Positions 11,131-22,800 of a stretch of DNA of 64,000 nt are shown in pieces. Below the pieces are notes generated by a model, which was given only the letters and a program-made list of their open reading frames with translations, was not told the origin of the DNA and did not search any database. This DNA is from Halichondria panicea (Eukaryota > Porifera > Demospongiae > Suberitida > Halichondriidae): NCBI RefSeq assembly GCF_963675165.1, contig NC_087389.1, positions 6,186,621 through 6,250,620 on the forward strand. The letters are read 5' to 3'. A program made the translations under genes and the position numbers. The first letter of the stretch is position 1, and the number at the start of each line of letters is the position of its first letter.

Positions 11131-11413
11131 CGATTTAAAGCCGCAAAAGCGGTGCAGTTTGGGCGTTTTATTTTAAACCTTGTAGCCTTGGGTTGACAGG
11201 TGCATTCATATCATTACACCCACCACAGATTCAAAAATAATAGCTCCTGTTAATTAATTTCTGTCAGTTAAAAAAAGAGGGACGTCCTCCTTCACTGTGG
11301 CTATCAGTTTTTCAACTATCTTCAAGTCCTCCTTGTTTGTCTTTAGAGTAAAGTTTCGAGCCAACTGTGTATGCATGGGTTCAAAGGACATATTTAGACA
11401 CAGCCATGACTAC

Positions 11414-12554
11414 TAGCCTCGACTCCAGCCCCTTGAATAGGGCCTGGTATTTACTGTTGGCGCGTGGGTGGACAATTATTACCGTATTTTATCTCATTGA
11501 ACGTTAAAACAGTATTTTATCTTATTGATAAAGAACAGAAAAAAGAAAAAGGAGAGGCTACCTCTCTGTTTATACTGTAGACACAGAGACAGCTAAGTAA
11601 AACATCAGCTCTGTAGATTTATTCATTAACTTGAGGCTCGGATCGGATACACACTCAGGCGACAAGTTAATCTCATAAGAAATTAGTTAAACCTGTGGGT
11701 AAAAAATAAATGTGGATAAGTACAGTGGCTGTGACGTAATATAATGTGAGGACTACTTATTGATTTACACAATAGATTTACCATTGAAAGCACTATCCAT
11801 TAATACACACTCAAGCAACAAGTCTGGATACACACTCAAGCAACAAGTCCCTCGGATCGGATACACACAAGTCCCTCGGATTGTAAACACATTCAGGCCA
11901 CACAGTTCTCGGATCAGATACCACGTACTTACTCTGTGACCAATTTTCGGCAAATATCACAACAATACTTCCTTCCAGAGAGAATGGCACTGCATGAACG
12001 TCGAACAGACACACCAACACTTTGAAGATGGCTTCACTCAGAGAAACAAGAGGAGAAATCACCATCACAACACTTTATTATTATTATTACTTCTTTCATC
12101 ACAACACTTCTTTCAGAGAGAGGTGCACTGGTCCTGTCAAGCGTCACATCAATCAAGAAAGGGAGTGTCTGGAAAGCAGATGGACTTGCTCTGGGACTTG
12201 CCATAGCCGGTCGGTACAGTACCCACATAAACACCAGCGTACAGACACTTCAACGCCTCCAGCTGCTTGTCTTTCAAGACTAGACCTGGTTTTCCAACAC
12301 AGGATAACGCGTACGCGAGAGCAGAAGAGAATTAAGGTAGCAGCCATTACACAACTTGGACTAGATTTCTTTTTTCAATGACATCATTAATTATAAATTA
12401 ATGAAACGGATATCAATGTTTTACAACTAAATCCGGAATAAAAATACTGATAAATATACTACAATTTACGATTACCAAGATTCTTGGTAATTCTGGCGCA
12501 TGCGTAAACAGTGTATACCAGGCCGCCTTTCTCAGCGGCCTGGAATCAAGGCTA
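11414..12554. mobile_element. Long foldback element of the TAGCCTCG family (1.14 kb)
   Basis: Starts TAGCCTCGACTCC and ends GGCCTGGAATCAAGGCTA. It is flanked by the 10-bp direct repeat CCATGACTAC (11404-11413 and 12555-12564). Cassette 2 has the empty site, one CCATGACTAC at 29584-29593. The interior has no transposase reading frame. It carries short repeats of GGATACACACTCAAGCAAC type and a GGCGCATGCGTA site near 12495. It is a non-autonomous element in intron 9 of P450 C. Confidence 0.85.
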
Positions 12555-12855
12555 CCATGACTACTAACTTACACATGCAGTTAGTTGCTGATTTTATGCA
12601 TGGTATTATTAACATACATATCTACAGAAGAAGACTGTTGGTACCACAACCAAATTCTGACTTACTTCAACCAGCAGTAGTTTCATTTCTAATCCAGCAA
12701 ATCTTTTCCCTAAAATAAAAAATACAATTAGCTATGAATGAATCATGCAGTCTGGGACCCACCATAACATTGTCTGGGTCCAAACCCAAATGGCAGTATT
12801 GAGAAGGGATGCTGCTGTGGTCCATTCTTTCTCATCCACCTCTCTGACTTGAACT

Positions 12856-12913
12856 TAGCCTCGATTCCAGGCCGATTAAAATACGTATTTTAATTGGCCT
12901 TGAATCGAGGCTA
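12856..12913. mobile_element. Foldback MITE inserted in a P450 exon
   Basis: A 58-bp hairpin, TAGCCTCGATTCCAGGCC ... GAATCGAGGCTA, sits inside exon 8 of P450 C. The flanks are ACTTGAACT (12847-12855) and GCTTGAACT (12914-12922), a 9-bp duplication with one substitution. P450 copies B, D and E have the uninterrupted exon. Confidence 0.9.
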
Positions 12914-13338
12914 GCTTGAACTTTGATGGCTCATCAAACATTTTGTCGCTCTTTGCAGCCGTGTAACTCAAGTATATCAAATTCACCTGCGGTTAAAATA
13001 AAATAATTTACCACCATAATTATCAACTCACCCCAGCAGGTACATGGTAATCATGGACGACGGCATCTTTTTTCAGAACACCAGAGAAGAGATTTACAAC
13101 TGACCTGACTCTGCGTGTACAACAAGATGACTCATTACAATACTTATTAATCAATTAAGCTATCAACATTTAGATTGCCGCATATATATATACTTATAGC
13201 AATGATGATTATATACACGGTTGCTGCAAACAGTCTTCACACAGTTGACACTCACCTGAGGCTCTCCTTGATGCATCCTCTGAGGTAGGGCATTGCCTCT
13301 AAGTCCTGAGCTGTGGGAGGTCGCTCCCCCACCACACT

Positions 13339-13726
13339 CAGTGGCGGATCCAGGAAAAATGAAAGGGGGGGTCCAAACTAACTAGCGCCAGCGCAAGTAA
13401 TGAAAGTCGCGCGCAGCGCGAAATTTTTAGGGTTACGCCCACTTTCGGTCACACGTGACTAGGGAAAATCCCATGCTCAGCCAGGGGAAGTCCCATAATA
13501 GACTTGCGTAGAGCTGCCACAAACAGTCAACTAGCTAGCCGGCCTAGGCTAACCTGAACACTCCTTTGGCAGTTGATACATCAAAACAACAGGTACAATC
13601 ATTGAATCAAATTACAATAGCTACAAAAACTGATAAATAGCTAGCTGGTGTCATTAAGCCTTTTAAAGTTAACTTCAAAAGGGGGGGTCAAGGGACCCCA
13701 TGGACCCCCTTCTGGATCCGCCACTG
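13339..13726. mobile_element. DNA transposon with CAGTGGCGGATCCAG ends
   Basis: 388 bp with inverted ends CAGTGGCGGATCCAG and CTGGATCCGCCACTG, each next to G-rich or C-rich runs, flanked by ACACT on both sides (13334-13338 and 13727-13731). It interrupts exon 6 of P450 C. There is no transposase frame. The CAGTG ends would suggest hAT, but a 5-bp duplication is not the 8 bp expected, so the superfamily is left open. Confidence 0.85.
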
Positions 13727-14319
13727 ACACTCTGTATCTCCTGGTAGAGCCGCTCCTGGACCTCAGGGTTCTTAGCCAACTCAAACAGGAGGTACGTAGA
13801 TTGATAGGCAGTCTATAAGTGCAAAAAAACACATGTGCATGCATGAAACCAATTTTCTACACCCATGCATGCAAGTGCAGTTAGCTTACCGTGTGGATCC
13901 CAGCAGTAAACATTGTAGCTGACATTGCCACAGCTTCTTTAGTGGTAATCTTCTCTCTCAGCCATTGCTCCAGCATCCCCTGTACTTCACTGCTCTCACC
14001 TCTCTCCAGCTTCTCCTGTAATCTGTTGGCATACTTGCTACTATGTTCATATAGCTTCCCTGCAAGTATTGTATATAGTAACACTTCTTTGCATGGACCT
14101 TTGAAAAAATTACTTCTAAAGCATCCAAGTAGAAGTGGTACAGATTGTTTTTGTAGATCTTGAACAGAGGAAGCTCATACGCCAACCTTCCCATTCCCTC
14201 GAAAAGCTGATCGACTTTATCGAGGAATTTGAGGTCTTCTTCTTTCGGATTAACCAGCAGATCCATATCAGCATCAAATACAAACTTCCCAGTCGCTGCA
14301 AGTATGTATAGTGTATATA

Positions 14320-14498
14320 CCTTATAGCATGCATGCAGGTATATTTCGAGGGATAATTTTCGCGGAAATGCCTTTAGAAAGGTTTTTGCGGATTTAATTT
14401 TCGTGGAATATAGCAGCCTTTTGCAGCATGCATGCATATACGATATGAAATTCGCGGTACATGCTCAATCCACGAAAACCACGAATATTACTATATGG
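14320..14498. mobile_element. TA-flanked MITE (CCGTATAGC family) in P450 C intron
   Basis: Degenerate copy with ends CCTTATAGC and CTATATGG flanked by TA. The internal motifs TTCGAGGG, TTTTCGCGG and TTTTCGTGGAATA are shared with 30859-31054 and 47369-47529. It predates the cassette duplication. Confidence 0.6.
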
Positions 14499-15001
14499 TA
14501 CAGTTAAACACCCAAACGGCATCCCACAAATCCCACTTGCTGAGTCCATGGGATTATTATGAGGCCTCGAGGGCCCAAGCGTGTATATATAGCGCCCTCG
14601 AGCTCAGCAAAGGTGCTGCTAAGGGCCTGAGGGTCTCACCATAGTAACCGTTGGACGAGGCCTATAGAGTAGTGCTAAGCAAGCAGGCTATTAAAGAATA
14701 TGCACAAAATAATGATATTCATAGAGCGTTTGATGCGTGGGTGGAAACACTACCTTACCACTATACAAAGATCCTTGTAGTATATACGGAAACCATAGAG
14801 ATCAAAGGAAAGCCTTCCACTAACAACATACGCCATAGGATCTACAACTGAAATAACCACAGCCTTCCTGTGGTAAAAAGTACAGTTTGGTAGTTAGAGC
14901 ATGCAGGACCTATACGTGCGGAGGATGTGTATGACATGCAGTCTCTCCAGAATCAGGAATATATTTGTAGAACGTTGCTATTCTATACTTACTATATGAT
15001 A

Positions 15002-15317
15002 GTTAGACACTGTTTTGGAGGTGTCTATGGGATTTAGAAGCCCAAAGGCACTGATTTACTATCCCGAGCGTAGCGAGGGTACTAAAGTGGCTGAGGGCTT
15101 CTAAGTCACATGGACACCGACAAAACAGTGTCTAACTCATTTAGATACTAGTGCGCATGCGCAAACTGCTTGACTACAATACAATTACTTGACAACGGAA
15201 TACTAGGTATACTAAGTAAATTTGCAGGTATACTAAGTCCAATAGTATACCTGCTCTGAGGCACTTTTCCCATGTACTTCCCATGTACATGTAGATCTTA
15301 TCAACTAGTGTCTAAAC
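15002..15317. mobile_element. TA-flanked MITE (GTTAGACACTG ends) at the cassette junction
   Basis: The ends are GTTAGACACTG and AGTGTCTAAAC, flanked by TA. An internal hairpin pairs GTTAGACACTGTTTTGG with its complement near 15120. Middle motifs include ATCCCGAGCGTAGCGAGGG and TGCGCATGCGCA (15152-15163). It sits exactly between cassette 1 and cassette 2 and may mark the recombination breakpoint. A second copy at 56550-57487 carries a nested insertion. Confidence 0.8.
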
Positions 15318-15644
15318 TATAATTGAGAACACCCTGCATTGAATTTGTAGGTGAACAGAGTCATGCAGTACAGTGCTAGTGTAAGCTTATACACATTAAA
15401 GCTAGATCTAGCTACGTACATTCAGGGTGTGTGTTCTAGTGCAGTAGGTTGCACATGTACACACATTAAGCTAGCTAGATCCTACATGTACATGTACATG
15501 CTATAATTATAGTAGACAACATTCAGTTTTAGTTTATACGCCCACATAATTTTTTATTATTGTTTGTAGCTTTGCAGATTTAATGATCATTACAATGTGA
15601 AGTCATACTAGAAGTCTACGATACAGTGTGTAGCGCGGCTGCAA

Positions 15645-18600
15645 GTAGAGTTGATGTGGCTGAAGAAGAGGTCAGAGATGTTGTACTGAGCTTCCCAGAG
15701 TGGCAGGTTAGTCGGTTATGATAAACCCCTATAAATATAAATTGTTGTGGAATTTTCTTATGATAGGCAAACACTTTCGCGCGCTGTGGACTGCACTGGA
15801 AAGAGAGTTGTTCTGGCAGTGTACGTGAGATTGCTGTGTGTGTGTGTTTGTGTAGTCTGGTGCATTCAGCATAATTATTATAACATATACTATTAGCGTA
15901 TTCATGCACTCCAGGCATGGCGTAATGTTAGTCATCGTTGCAGTCAGAAGTGGTTAGCTGTGGTCAATTTAGATCAACCTGAGGCGTACAGTGAACCCAA
16001 GGCTGTCAGGAAACTAGGGAGACAGAACAAGTACGAGATCAAGGCAGTGTTGTGGAACCCTCACCTGGTGAAGGAGGACTTACTGGCCTCCACCGTGAGT
16101 GTGTGTGTGATACACAGGCTGTACGCTTTTATTATAAGGAGGTGTCTAAAACCAGAGTCTATGGTAGCGCGATAATTACGATGTGGATTAAAATTGTGTG
16201 CACAAAATGAGTGGATGGTATCGTTATGGGAGCTATTGTAATTAAGAGTAGATAACACTCTTGGTGTAATATATCCTATCTTTGTCCCCCAGTGCCAGCA
16301 GAAGCTGGAGGTCTGGAATGTGAATGCTGAGAGACATCCTCTGGTACACTCCCTCAAGGCACACACTCGACCAGTCAGGTACCCACCCCATAGTTACAGA
16401 GCCTCTAGAGAGAGGGTACTTCATTCCCATAGTTACAGAGCCTCTAGAGAGAGGGTACTTCATTCCCATAGTTACAGAGCCTCTAGAGAGAGGGTACTTC
16501 ATTCCCATAGTTACAGAGCCTCTAGAGAGAGGGCACTTCATTCCCATAGTTACAGAGCCTCTAGAGAGAGGGCACTTCATTCCCATAATTACAGAGCCTC
16601 TAGAGAGAGGGCACTTCATTCCCATAGTTACAGAGCCTCTAGAGAGAGGGCACTTCATTCCCATAGTTACAGAGCCTCTAGAGAGAGGGCACTTCATTCC
16701 CATAGTTACAGAGCCTCTAGAGAGAGGGCACTTCATTCCCATAGTTACAGAGCCTCTAGAGAGAGGGCACTTCATTCCCATAGTTACAGAGCCTCTAGAG
16801 AGAGGGCACTTCATTCCCATAGTTACAGAGCCTCTAGAGAGAGGGCACTTCATTCCCATAGTTACAGAGCCTCTAGAGAGAGGGCACTTCATTCCCATAG
16901 TTACAGAGCCTCTAGAGAGAGGGCACTTCATTCCCATAGTTACAGAGCCTCTAGAGAGAGGGCACTTCATTCCCATAGTTACAGAGCCTCTAGAGAGAGG
17001 GTACTTCATTCCCATGCATAGTTACAGAGCCTCTAGAGAGAGGGTACTTCATTCCCATAGTTACTGAGCCTCTAGAGAGAGGGTACTTCATTCCCATAGT
17101 TACAGAGCCTCTAGAGAGAGGGCACTTCATTCCCATGCATAGTTACAGAGCCTCTAGAGAGAGGGTACTTCATTCCCATAGTTACAGAGCCTTTAGAGAG
17201 AGGGTACTTCATTCCCATAGTTACAGAGCCTCTAGAGAGAGGGTACTTCATTCCCATGCATAGTTACAGAGCCTCTAGAGAGAGGGTACTTCATTCCCAT
17301 AGTTACAGAGCCTCTAGAGAGAGGGCACTTCATTCCCATAGTTACAGAGCCTCTAGAGAGAGGGCACTTCATTCCCATGCATAGTTACAGAGCCTCTAGA
17401 GAGAGGGTACTTCATTCCCATGCATAGTTACAGAGCCTCTAGAGAGAGGGTACTTCATTCCCATGCATAGTTACAGAGCCTCTAGAGAGAGGGTACTTCA
17501 TTCCCATGCATAGTTACAGAGCCTCTAGAGAGAGGGTACTTCATTCCCATAGTTACTGAGCCTCTAGAGAGAGGGTACTTCATTCCCATAGTTACAGAGC
17601 CTCTAGAGAGAGGGTACTTCATTCCCATAGTTACTGAGCCTCTAGAGAGAGGGTACTTCATTCCCATAGTTACAGAGCCTCTAGAGAGAGGGCACTTCAT
17701 TCCCATGCATAGTTACAGAGCCTCTAGAGAGAGGGTGCTTCATTCCCATAGTTACAGAGCCTCTAGAGAGAGGGCACTTCATTCCCATGCATAGTTACAG
17801 AGCCTCTAGAGAGAGGGTACTTCATTCCCATAGTTACAGAGCCTCTAGAGAGAGGGTACTTCATTCCCATAGTTACTGAGCCTCTAGAGAGAGGGTACTT
17901 CATTCCCATAGTTACAGAGCCTCTAGAGAGAGGGTACTTCATTCCCATAGTTACTGAGCCTCTAGAGAGAGGATACTTCATTCCCATAGTTACTGAGCCT
18001 CTAGAGAGAGGGTACTTCATTCCCATAGTTACAGAGCCTCTAGAGAGAGGGTACTTCATTCCCATAGTTACTGAGCCTCTAGAGAGAGGGTACTTCATTC
18101 CCATAGTTACTGAGCCTCTAGAGAGAGGGTACTTCATTCCCATAGTTACTGAGCCTCTAGAGAGAGGGTACTTCATTCCCATAGTTACTGAGCCTCTAGA
18201 GAGAGGGTACTTCATTCCCATAGTTACAGAGCCTCTAGAGAGAGGGTACTTCATTCCCATGCATAGTTACTGAGCCTCTAGAGAGAGGGTACTTCATTCC
18301 CATAGTTACAGAGCCTCTAGAGAGAGGGCACTTCATTCCCATAGTTACAGAGCCTCTAGAGAGAGGGCACTTCATTCCCATAGTTACAGAGCAAGTCATG
18401 ACTGTTTAAAGATACTTTACTTAACGTTGGACATTACTAATGCTGCTACCAGTGTAGATACATGTACGTACAGTGCACTGCACAGTAGTGACTTGTACTT
18501 TGTTTCCACAGGATATAAAGAGGTTCTCGTTGCCCAGAGTGATATCTCTAGACATTGGTGTCCCTGCCAACAAGAAGCCTTCACCGAGGGAACAGCTGTC

Positions 18601-19131
18601 TAATCAGGTTGCCAACATCTTTAAAATGCAACGTCAAGCTCAACAGGTTAGCTATAATTATACAGTCAGACTAGTCGTTTTGATAAGTGTTGATTCTTAT
18701 TGTCCCGACCCAGCTCAAATAAGATGTGACTAGACTGATAGCCAGTAACTACCCTGGTGGCGTCATCTTTACACAGCTGGCTTCTTTCACCTCACAATTT
18801 GCAAAGGTGTGTGCACTAGTAGCAATATCAGGAGCATTTATTAGAAAAAAGCACCAGTAGCTATAGCAACCACACCATGCACCAATCAGAACTGCACTAA
18901 TAGTTAGTATTGATTGATTGCGAAATTTAGTTGTGAACTGCTGGAATTTTACGCATAATTATTACTTGTTCTCCTACGAACAACTATTTGTATTATAACC
19001 ATTTTTGAACCACCTCTCTGCAGGCCCTGAATGAATCTACCCAGCCGTCTGTCCTGGCCACTCGACTGAAGCTCCCACTACGGTCTACCCCCGGGCAGCG
19101 GAAGTCGTGTGGGGGGTCTCATCGTGTTGTG
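15645..19131 (+). pseudogene. WDR59-like WD40 gene fragment, cassette 2
   Basis: Candidate exons are 15645-15706 (ending FPEWQ), 15944-16094 (NLDQPE, AVLWNPH), 16293-16378 (QQKLEVWNVNAE), 18512-18646, 18734-18806 and 19024-19131. The first WDR59-like exons are phase-consistent; the later unrecognised exons are not. Relative to cassette 1 the donor after 18646 is a normal GT, exon 18734-18806 is 3 bp shorter in frame, and the last exon has a 7-bp gain (CGGTCTA) that shifts its frame. Each cassette therefore carries at least one damaging difference. No remaining WD repeats or C-terminal RING of WDR59 were found. Confidence 0.55.
16383..18392. repeat. 39-bp minisatellite, long allele (about 51 units)
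   Basis: Same 39-bp unit as at 4723-5024, in the same intron of the cassette-2 copy. Blocks of identical variants occur: a CAC-type run at about 16530-16960, mixed units with GCATAG (43 bp) at about 17000-17750, and TAC/ACTGAG units at about 17820-18290. This indicates amplification in several rounds. Open frames across the array on both strands (13-residue repeats such as MGMKYPLSRGSVT) are by-products. Confidence 0.97.
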
Positions 19132-19810
19132 GTTAGTCCAGCTCAGTTCTCTCTGTTGCACTCCAGCCTGATCAGCTGACTATGAACAGATGTCTAGTAT
19201 AAATTGAACATAGTAATATAAATTATGTAAACAAAACCTTCCTAATTTGTGACCTGCATAGAATTCTTATATCATTGTAAAGTATTGTATGTACAATTTT
19301 ATCGTCACATCACCATTTTTTGTTGAAGCTTAATATTAATTGTTGAACTGTACCGTGTCATATATATAGGGGGGAGACTGAGGGGTACCCGGGATTGTTG
19401 ATTATAGTGATTACGGTCCATTGTGGTTTATCATATAGCTCCAGAAGACTCCTGCAGAAGCTTTCAGGGAGCCCGGACCATGCATCTTTCTGGCAGTCAA
19501 CTTCTTCAATACAAACTAGATATATACTACCAAGAGCTCAAGAACTCTTGATAATTATAATAATTATACTGCCCATAAATAATTGCTGCTTCTTGTATAG
19601 CAATCAAGTGAGTGTATAGCAAAAATTGCGACAATCAACACAACATCAGCACAGAGTACTAGTATAATATAGCTCAGACTATAGAATTCTGAAGTATAAA
19701 TAAATTCAGGCAGTTTTGTGCGTATATATACTATATAATGAGTCTCGATTATACAGGCATGCAGGCCTGGACTGACTTAAAAAGTATATACATTAATTAT
19801 TATTTATAGT
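19132..19810. other. Spacer between WDR59-like fragment and P450 D
   Basis: Counterpart of 5755-6431, with the same conserved non-repeat block at about 19340-19620. No gene recognised. Confidence 0.5.
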
Positions 19811-22800
19811 CTAATTTCTGTCAATGAAATAGAGTGGCACGTCCTCCTGTGGTGTGACGAGGGCATGCTCAACCATCTTCATATCTTCCTGTCCAGCCTT
19901 CAGTATGAAATTTCGAGCAATCTATGGTATCAATCAATAGATCAATGTTCAGAAATCAATATAATTGTCCTGTATAAAGTATAACATGATCACTCACGTC
20001 AACTATGAAGAGTTTCATTTCAAGTTCTGCAAACCTTTTTCCTGCATGTAGGTGCAGACTGAGGCACACCATAAAAAACACTACCTTAAGGTTAACTATT
20101 AAAAACGGGTACTATTAGCGGTTTCAGATTTTTCTCGGGTAACTATAACTATGGGCAATATACTTATGTGCATGTCAATGGAAGGCATGGAGTCAGATAT
20201 ACAGATGAAAAAAGGGCTAGCTTGCTAAACAAGTTCATTACCATTATATTTTTTAATGCGTTCTAATGTGGACATAATTAGCGTTAATTCGGCTAAATTT
20301 AGTACCCGTTTCAATAGTATACATAGGTGGTAACACATACCATAACATTGTCTAGGTCCAAACCCAAACGGCAGCAGTGAGAAGGGATGCTGCTGTGGTC
20401 CATCCTTTCTCATCCACCTCTCTGGCTTGAACTTCGTTGGCTCCTCAAATATTTTGTCACTCTTGGAAGCCGTGTAAATTGAGTAGAACAAAGTCACCTG
20501 TGCATGTTAGAAGAATGGAAATACTTATAATATTAGCAAGCTTTAAAACAGTTTTAACTCACCCCGGCAGGCACATGGTAACCATGGATGATGGCATCCT
20601 CATTCAGAACACGGGGAAAACCTGGTACTGTGGATCTGACTCTATAATGATTGGTTTAAAGTTAGCGACTACAGCGGCATAATTATTACATATGCAGGTC
20701 GCATACATTAGCCTATAATTGTTATGGGCACACATAATTGTACCTGAAGCTCTCCTTGATGCATCCTCTGAGGTAGGGCATTGCCTCTAGGTCCTGAGCT
20801 GTGGGAGGTCGCTCCCCCACCACACTCTGTATCTCCTGGTGGAGCCGCTCCTGGACCTCAGGGTTCCTAGCCAACTCAAACAGGAGGAACGTTGACTGAT
20901 TAGCGGTCTAAACGAAGAGGGGATGAGATAAACGTTTAAATGGGAGGATATGTGCCAAGTATTAAAACTTCAGAAGTGCTATAATTATATGTAATACTGG
21001 CATAAAAGCATGCAGAAGGGGAGTACAGTAACTTATGTATGTATATACCGTGTGGATACCAGCAATCAGCATTGAAGCTGACAGTGCCACAGCTTCTTCA
21101 GTGGACATCTTCTTCTCTCTCAGCCATTGCTCCAGCATCCCCTGTACTTCACTGCTCTCACCTCTCTCCAGCTCCTCTCGCAAGTCGGTAGCGTACTTGC
21201 TACCATGTGAAAAGGTCCCCTGTAAAAAAGAGAATGGTATTCAAATTATAGCTGTAAGTGCTGCAGCACTTATCGTCTACCTCACTGCGCATGCGCATGT
21301 CAAAATACAGTAAAACATCGCTAATCCGAACCCCTTTAGTCAGAAACCCGAACAAATAGCAAAAAACCGAAAAAAAGGAGGGGCTACCATTAATTAGACT
21401 GCACATGCTTACTTTACTAATAAGCAATTACTGAATCAGCAATAACGTGCTCAATACATACAACGGCCACTGCAAAGAAAACGGAGATAGCTCACTGTAG
21501 TGGAGAGATATTATATTCTAGCTAGCAGCTATAAAATGTACAAGTGTCTTCGTTAATGATATTCCTAATCACTTAATGACATCCGTTAATCTGGTAATTT
21601 TTGATGTGGTCTGGTCCGGCTCTATTCGGATTAGCGAGGTTCACTGTCAATTAACATATACATACCTTTATCGCATCCATGAATGAGTAGTAAAATTTGT
21701 TCTTGTAAATCTTGTACAGAGCTGGCTCATTGATCAGTTTTCCAATGCCTTCAAAAAACCGGTCGACATTGTCAAGAAACTTTACATCTTCCTCCTTTGG
21801 ATTAACTAGCAGGTCCAGATCAGCACCAAACACAAATTTTCCAGTAGCTATATATAATGAAATAGAATTCCGATATTAATTTAAAAACTGAAGATTTATA
21901 GCTATACCTTCCATTGTCATCTTTTTAGCGAGTGGAGTGAAATCCTCAATCAAACCATTTTCACTTCTTATCTTTCTCAGATGGTCAGAGAATCGAGTGT
22001 AGATAGGGTTCAGGCCCTCAATGTAGCTGTTCACATTCCGGGGCAGTACTTGCTTGTTAGCTGCAACACGCTCTCTCTTCCAGTCTTCTCCCTCCCTATA
22101 TATATGAAAGCTGTATTATTATGCCTCGCGTAGCCGTACAAAGGATACGGTAAAGCTGACTGTGTGTGTGCATGTGTCTGCCTATTCCAGCTGTAACTGC
22201 TCAATGCAACAACAACATTTTTATAGTAGCAGGCTTCTATATAGCTTTCGGATTTTAATTTTTGATTCGTGGATTTGCAAACCAAAGCTTCTTTCTGGAG
22301 TTTGACTCACAGTGAAGGCTGTTACAGTCTCTTTAGAATCATTCATGCATAGCATCATCTGTTCGCACAAACTTTCTATTCAACTTATGAGTTATAGCCT
22401 TGCATTAAAGTGCTATAATAATAGCTGTTTGACAATTAAGAGTCAGAAAAGAACTACAAAGCTGCATGTATGTACATAGCGGCAGACCGCAAAGGCCTGG
22501 TATACTTTCATGCGCATGCGCGAAATAATTACAGCAATTTCATCATACAAATTGTAAAAAACAGACAAAGTTACAAAAAGGAAAAATACGTATGACCATG
22601 TATAGTGTTAAAATATTCATGACCACAATGCCGGGCAGCTTTCAGAGACACTACTTTAACTAGTGTTCAAGCTGGCGCTGTGCTAATGCCTCTCGCCATG
22701 TTTTTGCTTTCCCTCAAAAGTATTAGAGTGTTATCTATAATGAAAGTTAGTTTTATCTATATAAAGTCACTGAGAAGAAAAGACTTATTTACATGCATCT

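Larger units (their letters stand above)
11254..14295 (-). pseudogene. Mitochondrial-clan cytochrome P450, copy C (disrupted)
   Basis: Closest to copy E but inactivated. Surviving exons (minus strand) are exon 4 (14114-14295), exon 5 (13890-14059), exon 6 (13256-13812), exon 7 (13032-13110), exon 8 (12763-12986), exon 9 (12666-12709) and exon 10 (11254-11364, ending in TDRN and TAA). Exons 1-3, with presequence, hinge and helix C, are absent at the cassette boundary. Exon 6 is split by a 388-bp transposon with its duplication (393 bp net). Exon 8 is split by a 58-bp hairpin element plus a 9-bp duplication (67 bp net, a frameshift) just upstream of the haem loop on the coding strand. Exon 5 has a 2-bp gain that shifts the frame into a stop, although the AGIHT motif itself remains readable. 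Intron 9 holds a 1.1-kb element. The lesions look young because exon sequence is otherwise well preserved. Confidence 0.9.
3394..14998. repeat. Cassette 1 of a tandem segmental duplication
   Basis: From the motif CTATAATTGAGAACACC at 3394 onward this block is collinear and highly similar to 15318-31582. It contains a WDR59-like fragment, P450 copy B and P450 copy C. The two cassettes differ mainly by discrete insertions: transposons, minisatellite length, and about 3.8 kb extra in one P450 intron. Cassette 1 lacks the last part of its partner, so exons 1-3 of its second P450 are missing. Its right edge abuts a MITE at 15002. Confidence 0.9.

Noticed and set aside
16242-18260. Long open frames on both strands made of 13-residue repeats
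   Set aside because: They lie in the 39-bp minisatellite within an intron; the unit is a multiple of three and stop-free in several frames. No start, splice or domain evidence for a protein.
16383-18392. Possible CRISPR array
   Set aside because: The 39-bp units are contiguous with no unique spacers, and the context is eukaryotic.
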